Origin: Tenuifilaceae bacterium CYCD
GTDB taxonomy: Bacteria; Bacteroidota; Bacteroidia; Bacteroidales; Tenuifilaceae
Direction: 5' to 3'
Length of the DNA stretch: 64,000 bases
NCBI GenBank assembly: GCA_036322835.1
Contig: AP027304.1
Span: forward strand, 2,666,001 to 2,730,000
Position 1 is the stretch's first letter, and every line of letters starts with the position of its first letter. Below are positions 63,585 through 64,000 of the stretch, piece after piece. Both the position numbers and the translations under genes were made by a program. The notes beneath the pieces are model-generated. The model did no database searches, was not told where the DNA came from, and saw only the letters and a list, made by a program, of their open reading frames with translations.

Positions 63585-64000
63585 CTATTTTGCTCGATCC
63601 ATCTCGATGGTAAAGTGACGCATAATTGGAGCTTCGCGGGTAATGGCTAGCCCATGCTTAATGTCGTTTCTTCTGTCGAACACATTCTTGAGCGCAACCG
63701 CAATTACATCCATGTGGTTATTGGTATATACTCTACGAGGAATAGCTAGGCGAAGAAGTTCGAGTTTGGGAAAACGATTTTCGCGGGTTACCGGATCGCG
63801 ATCGGCTAACAGTGCCCCAATTTCAACACCGCGGATACCTGCTTCAAGGTAAAGTTCAATGGCCAATGTTTGTGCTCTGAACTGCTCCTTGGGAATGTTA
63901 GGCAACACTTTGTTGGCGTCAACAAAAATTGCATGCCCACCAGCCGGGAATTGGTAGGGAATTCCAAATTCTGTTAGGCGGTTACCCAGATATTCAACCT
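63585..64000 (-). CDS. Tryptophanase or tyrosine phenol-lyase, C-terminal part, cut by the window edge
   Basis: The frame is open from the stop at 63585 to the right edge, giving about 138 C-terminal residues of a protein normally about 460 long. Phe-Pro-Ala-Gly-Gly-His-Ala (about 30 residues into the visible part), [10 protein letters not shown] and [12 protein letters not shown] mark the PLP-dependent beta-eliminating lyase family. Tryptophanase and tyrosine phenol-lyase are too alike here to choose; the visible part suits tnaA slightly more. It degrades tryptophan or tyrosine to pyruvate and ammonia. The PLP lysine is outside the window. Confidence 0.9.
   Translation of the reverse strand, partial: VEYLGNRLTEFGIPYQFPAGGHAIFVDANKVLPNIPKEQFRAQTLAIELYLEAGIRGVEIGALLADRDPVTRENRFPKLELLRLAIPRRVYTNNHMDVIAVALKNVFDRRNDIKHGLAITREAPIMRHFTIEMDRAK

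Noticed and set aside
1-64000. CRISPR array, prophage or toxin-antitoxin locus
   Set aside because: I saw no regularly spaced repeats, no Cas, phage structural or integrase genes, and no small toxin-antitoxin pair with known motifs.

Overview
The window reads as a chromosome segment of an anaerobic, protein- and amino-acid-using member of the Bacteroidota, probably Bacteroidales-like. The reasons are three SusC/SusD outer-membrane uptake pairs, TAnnTTTG-type -7 promoter elements, almost no Shine-Dalgarno sequences, a bTHX ribosomal protein gene, AT-rich DNA, an Hcp with the cysteine spacing of strict anaerobes, pyruvate phosphate dikinase, and several amino-acid fermentation genes. I could not run any search, so family names rest on motifs and remembered family features.

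Layout. 1-2 kb: hydroxylamine reductase (cut by the left edge) behind an Fe-S protein gene, with a perfect 16-bp CRP/FNR-type palindrome at the promoter. 2-4.4 kb: an exported protein of unknown function, and a multi-pass membrane protein overlapping a 78-residue partner. 4.5-7.6 kb: the lower half of histidine degradation (hutI and a fused FtcD). 7.9-27.6 kb: three SusC/SusD loci, the first two flanking a large secreted M16 peptidase; a small MORN pair and a third lipoprotein accompany them. 27.7-31.6 kb: sulfate activation genes cysC, cysD and cysN, with a complete IS1595-type insertion sequence between cysD and cysN, ending one base before the cysN start codon. 31.6-39.5 kb: housekeeping and envelope genes (a 42-residue membrane protein, NUDIX, NlpC/P60, a 7TM-HD phosphohydrolase, LolA, FtsK, a lipoprotein).

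39.8-41.8 kb: carbamate kinase and ornithine carbamoyltransferase, the ATP-yielding end of arginine or citrulline fermentation. 41.9-46.6 kb: an RRM protein, a decayed small membrane-protein gene, acylphosphatase, a TPR-SpoIIE phosphatase, bTHX, a structured non-coding element and a metallo-beta-lactamase-fold hydrolase. 46.6-47 kb: two tRNA-Leu genes. 47-52.5 kb: dipeptidyl peptidase IV and pyruvate phosphate dikinase. 52.6-56.5 kb: an ankyrin protein with a lipoprotein partner, a CCA-adding/HD enzyme and thioredoxin. 56.6-60 kb: a compact molybdenum-cofactor operon (moeA, moaA, moaC, MOSC-MogA fusion). 60.3-64 kb: a nucleoside transporter, a small helical protein, a MATE exporter and the C-terminal part of a tryptophanase or tyrosine phenol-lyase.

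Taken together, extracellular peptidases and SusCD pairs could feed peptides to amino-acid catabolism (histidine, arginine, tryptophan/tyrosine). I found no CRISPR array, prophage or obvious defence island. The least explained items are the structured element near 45.7-45.85 kb, the decayed gene near 42.2-42.6 kb, the overlapping membrane/small-protein pair at 3.3-4.4 kb, and the operator-promoter arrangement at the hcp operon.
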